Shown here piece after piece: positions 31,536 to 34,088 of a DNA stretch of 34,088 nucleotides. The notes beneath the pieces are model-generated. The model made no database searches. It had not been told where the DNA came from and saw only the letters and a list, made by a program, of their open reading frames with translations. Source of the stretch: Penium margaritaceum (Eukaryota; Streptophyta; Zygnematophyceae; Desmidiales; Peniaceae). How positions within the stretch are numbered: the stretch's first letter is position 1; each line of letters starts with the position of its first letter. Both the position numbers and the translations under genes were made by a program. The DNA lies in the NCBI GenBank assembly GCA_023375785.1, contig SZWC01015123.1, positions 24,173-58,260 of the forward strand, read 5' to 3'.

Positions 31536-31937
31536 AAATGCGAGCTGCTGCTTCTGCCTGCTGCTGCTGGTGGCTGTTGTTTCCGCTGCTTGCTGCCGTT
31601 AACTACGGCTGCCGCTACTGCAGGCTACTGCTGCTGCGTGCTGGTGCCAATGACTACACTTGGGTGATGTTGCAGCGTGTGTCGTCGCCTGCAGATGTCG
31701 GACACCGCCTGCCGCTCACCTCCTCGCGTCATGAGTGGGGGTCAGTGCTGCCGAAAAACTTCGGCAGCATTTCCCCTGGCCCAGTGGCCATGGGAAAAAA
31801 TCTGACGCCACCACCAGGCAGGTCAATGCTACCGGAAAAAAATCCGGCAGCCTTTCCCCAGCACTGGCGCGTATGGGGGTCCGCCGGCGTTGTCTGGCAC
31901 CTGTTCACCAGTCTTCTGCTGCTGCTGCTACGCTCTG
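31536..31937 (-). other. copia 2-family leader, inverted, with two hairpins
   Basis: On the minus strand this is the untranslated leader downstream of a primer-binding site. It is CAG-rich at its far end (31540-31640). It has two related hairpins: GCTGCCGAA/TTCGGCAGC (31747-31768, perfect 9-bp stem, 4-nt loop) and GCTACCGGA/TCCGGCAGC (31828-31851, one A-C mismatch, A6 loop on the plus strand). The gag start expected next is missing; gypsy sequence abuts instead. Confidence 0.75.
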
Positions 31938-31949
31938 GCTCTGATACCA
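31938..31949 (-). promoter_or_regulatory. copia 2-family primer-binding site
   Basis: On the minus strand, TGGTATCAGAGC is the exact initiator tRNA-Met complement, directly after the LTR end. Confidence 0.92.
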
Positions 31950-32789
31950 AGCTGGAAAACCTAGGCAGCAGGTTGGGGAAGCAGCGTTGTTGATGCACCG
32001 TGCGGGCTTCCATGCTTGTTGCTTAAGTCAGCTGCCCCCTCAGTGTGCTGCTCTAGATTCTAAGTCTGGAAGCTCTGGGTTTGTTACTCAGAAACGTGCG
32101 CGCCAGAGTTAGCGCCAGAACGCAGCTGAAAACTGAAAGTAACTGGTTAGGAATGAAGAATGAACAACAATGGGAGACCTCTCCAAGTTCTAGCCCCCCC
32201 CCCTCCCAGCTTTGTAGAGCTTGTTACTCAACTAACCAGCCAATCAGGAAATAGACCTATTTTCTGGCAGGCAGGTTTTCTCGGTGAGCCCTACCAGACA
32301 GCCGACAACCCAAAACCCGGGCGTCGTCCGTTTTGCCTGAAAACTACACCATACCATAATACCAACGGTGCGAACGTAGTCGTGCGGTCAGAAACAGCTA
32401 GAAAAATAGTAGCAAGGAGTTATGGCTGCCCGAACCCAGGTAGTGCCTACGATGGTCCATGATGCCGAACAAGGTCATGCAGCATGCAACAAGGACCCTA
32501 GGCAGAGCATGACGATGCAGACGCGATGGGACGCCCTGGACTCATGCAGACAGCAACTGCAGTGACAGTGACCGCCGGCAGCACGAGCGCCGAGGAGGCT
32601 TGCTGATGGAGCTGAGCACGTCGCCTGAGAGAGGAGGCTCCAGCGAACTACGAGTAGACCTCAGCGTGCGTCGGCTCCACCGGACGACACTCCATCAACG
32701 TCGAGTCTCTCCGTCAGTTATCTGCACGCCGATGTACACAAGCCGGGAGGACACAACAGAGCACAATGAGAGATGCGCAAAAACCAACA
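31950..32789 (-). repeat. copia 2-family 5' LTR, inverted
   Basis: 840 bp, TGTTGGTTT to TTTTCCAGCT on the minus strand, matching 12096-12931 in reverse. The adjacent primer-binding site shows it is a 5' LTR. It is flanked on the outside by GGGAG (plus strand, 32790-32794). Open frames inside it are not genes. Confidence 0.92.
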
Positions 32790-33603
32790 GGGAGTGCATG
32801 CATGGTCGATGTGGTTGAGTTTTGCTCTCTGTATGCTTTTCGCTTGGCGAACAAGGTTGCTGATCTCTTGGGACCACACGTCCAGTTTGTACCGCCGTGT
32901 GAGAAACCGCCTGGAGCTCGTTCGCTCTTAGGTTGGGTTCGATCCCTGGGTGGCGTCCGGGCTGTTGTGCTTTGTGCCGTTCCTGTACAGTTTACTGTGA
33001 CCACTCGGCCGTGTCCATACTCGTGCAGATCCCTGAGGCAGGCGGCCCTGGTGACACCGGCGCGACGACAGGCGGCGGACTACCCGTCTGGAGCTGACCG
33101 ACCACTGTTCTAGAGCCCCAGATGTCACCGGGACTCCTTGCTGTGCCTTCTACGTCTTGCAGGCGCCTTTCGGCGGACTGGGCATGAGGCCCATTTGCAT
33201 GTTTTTGCATTGTATACTCGCTGTCAGTCGATCGATCCATGCATGTGACCAGTCGTTGCGTGCATCTTTTGATTTTGCACGTCTAGGTTCAGACGGCGTA
33301 GGATTCTGACATGTGTGCGCAGAGTTACGGCCAAAACAGTGTTTTTGGGCCGGTTTTAGGACAGCTCTTGGACTGCCGCGTGCGACACCCGCCGTGCGCC
33401 GCGGCAGGTATTTATGCCCTGGACCTGTCAGTTGTCATCTCTCTCTGCATATGCTATATTGAAGCAATCTGACACTTTGACTTGTGTCTCCTAGCCAAAC
33501 CCCTGCCGTTGTGTGTACGACCTGTGACTGTCGTAACCGTCTGACTAGGCACTGACGCCCGGTCAGCGACCGTGTTGCTAGGAAGCTTCTACGCACTTTC
33601 TCA
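32790..33603 (+). repeat. LTR fragment, probable continuation of the copia 3 3' LTR
   Basis: It begins with GGGAG (the putative target duplication), has a TATA-like GTATTTATG near 33409, and ends TTTCTCA directly before a primer-binding site. It has no LTR start of its own. Joined behind 12932-13155 (sharing GGGAG), it gives a TGTTTG...TCTCA LTR of about 1033 bp. No coding sequence. Confidence 0.65.
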
Positions 33604-33615
33604 TGGTATCAGAAC
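33604..33615 (+). promoter_or_regulatory. primer-binding site of a further LTR element
   Basis: TGGTATCAGAAC, one base off the initiator tRNA-Met complement, directly after a ...TCA LTR end. Confidence 0.85.
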
Positions 33616-34088
33616 AGTGAGACAGATCTCACTGAGCTGCGCAGCAGAGACGCAGCAGAGCAGCAGCAGTGAGAGTCACCGCTGCAGCATATCTTCTGGG
33701 ACTTGCTGGAGACGGCCGTTCGCCGTCCGCGTACTCCACCCACCACGTGAGATCGCAGCTGTTGAGGCAGCAGCAGTAGCGTGTACCGCCACGCAGAGGC
33801 GTGTGGCGGCTGCGGTGCGTGCAGCCGCCACTCCCCCCCACAGCCGCAACAGCAGAGCAGCAGTAGCAGAGGCAGCGGCGGCAGCCGCGCAGCAGCAGCG
33901 CAGCAGTAGCGGCCGCCACAGCAGCGTGGCAGCAGCGGCGGCAGCAGCAGCGCAGCAATGGCGTCGGCAGAAGCAGCGCAGCAGCGGCAGCGGCACAGCA
34001 GCAGCAGCGGCAGCCGCGGCAGCAGCAGCAGCGCAGCAGTGGCAGCAGCAGCAGCGCGCGGCGGCGGCAGCCAGCAGCAGCGCGCGGC
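33616..34088 (+). repeat. CAG/GCGGCA-rich leader, runs off the window
   Basis: This is the leader of the element whose primer-binding site is at 33604. From about 33750 it is nearly pure CAG/CGG/TAG trinucleotide sequence. Minus-strand open frames here are Ala/Cys/Leu low-complexity strings and are not called as genes. Coding sequence, if any, lies beyond the right edge. Confidence 0.8.

Noticed and set aside
33629-33996. Ala/Cys-rich minus-strand frames at the right edge
   Set aside because: Antisense readings of a trinucleotide-rich leader with no conserved motif.

Overview
This window looks like transposable-element DNA from a plant-lineage eukaryotic nucleus, probably a green plant or streptophyte alga. 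I found no intact cellular gene, no bacterial or organellar gene, no rRNA and no CRISPR array. It contains Ty1/copia and Ty3/gypsy (chromodomain-type) LTR retrotransposons, a hAT DNA transposon and a large LTR element without gag or pol. These are nested in one another and mostly decayed. Plant lineage is inferred from the element types, initiator-Met-type primer-binding sites and a decay pattern that fits CHG methylation. The species cannot be named from this sequence.

Layout. 1-6065 (+): a copia pol gene (copia 1), split inside the reverse-transcriptase YVDD motif by a 3.75-kb hAT element (1068-4819) that has 14-bp terminal inverted repeats, an 8-bp target-site duplication and a BED-finger transposase on the minus strand. 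About 6159-6860: the probable 3' LTR of copia 1, containing a tRNA-like segment. About 6920-12931 (+): a second copia element (copia 2) with gag, protease, integrase, a 16-unit coding minisatellite, RT-RNase H and a 3' LTR. 12932-23590 (-): a third copia element (copia 3), related to copia 2. Its RNase H region is split by a 6.6-kb LTR element (13637-20250) that lacks gag and pol, has a CAG-rich leader and carries a broken reading frame of unknown function. About 23850-25551 (+): the 3' half of a gypsy chromovirus with its LTR. 25552-27215: repeats, including a large imperfect inverted repeat. 27216-31535 (+): the 5' two-thirds of another gypsy copy of the same family. 31536-32789 (-): leader, primer-binding site and 5' LTR of the copia 2 family. 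32790-33603 (+): part of a further LTR, followed by a primer-binding site and a CAG-rich leader to the window end.

How the parts fit. The copia 2 LTR at 12096-12931 and the inverted LTR at 31950-32789 are each bordered on the outside by CTCCC, the size of a copia target-site duplication. The LTR fragments beyond them (12932-13155 and 32790-33603) join into one plausible LTR with TG...CA ends. The simplest reading is that one copia 2 element inserted into an LTR next to copia 3, and that the roughly 24.6-kb segment between about 6.9 kb and 31.5 kb is now inverted. This could be a real inversion or an assembly error. Single Ns (3424, 4019, 5318) and an 11-N run (23078-23088) mark contig joins, two of which have duplicated flanks, so the assembly here needs caution.

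I did not find a convincing new functional system. The most interesting items are the inversion signature, the strong excess of TAG among premature stops, the coding-deficient LTR element with its own reading frame, a roughly 45-50-bp motif present eight times in and next to its LTRs, and the coding minisatellite in copia 2.
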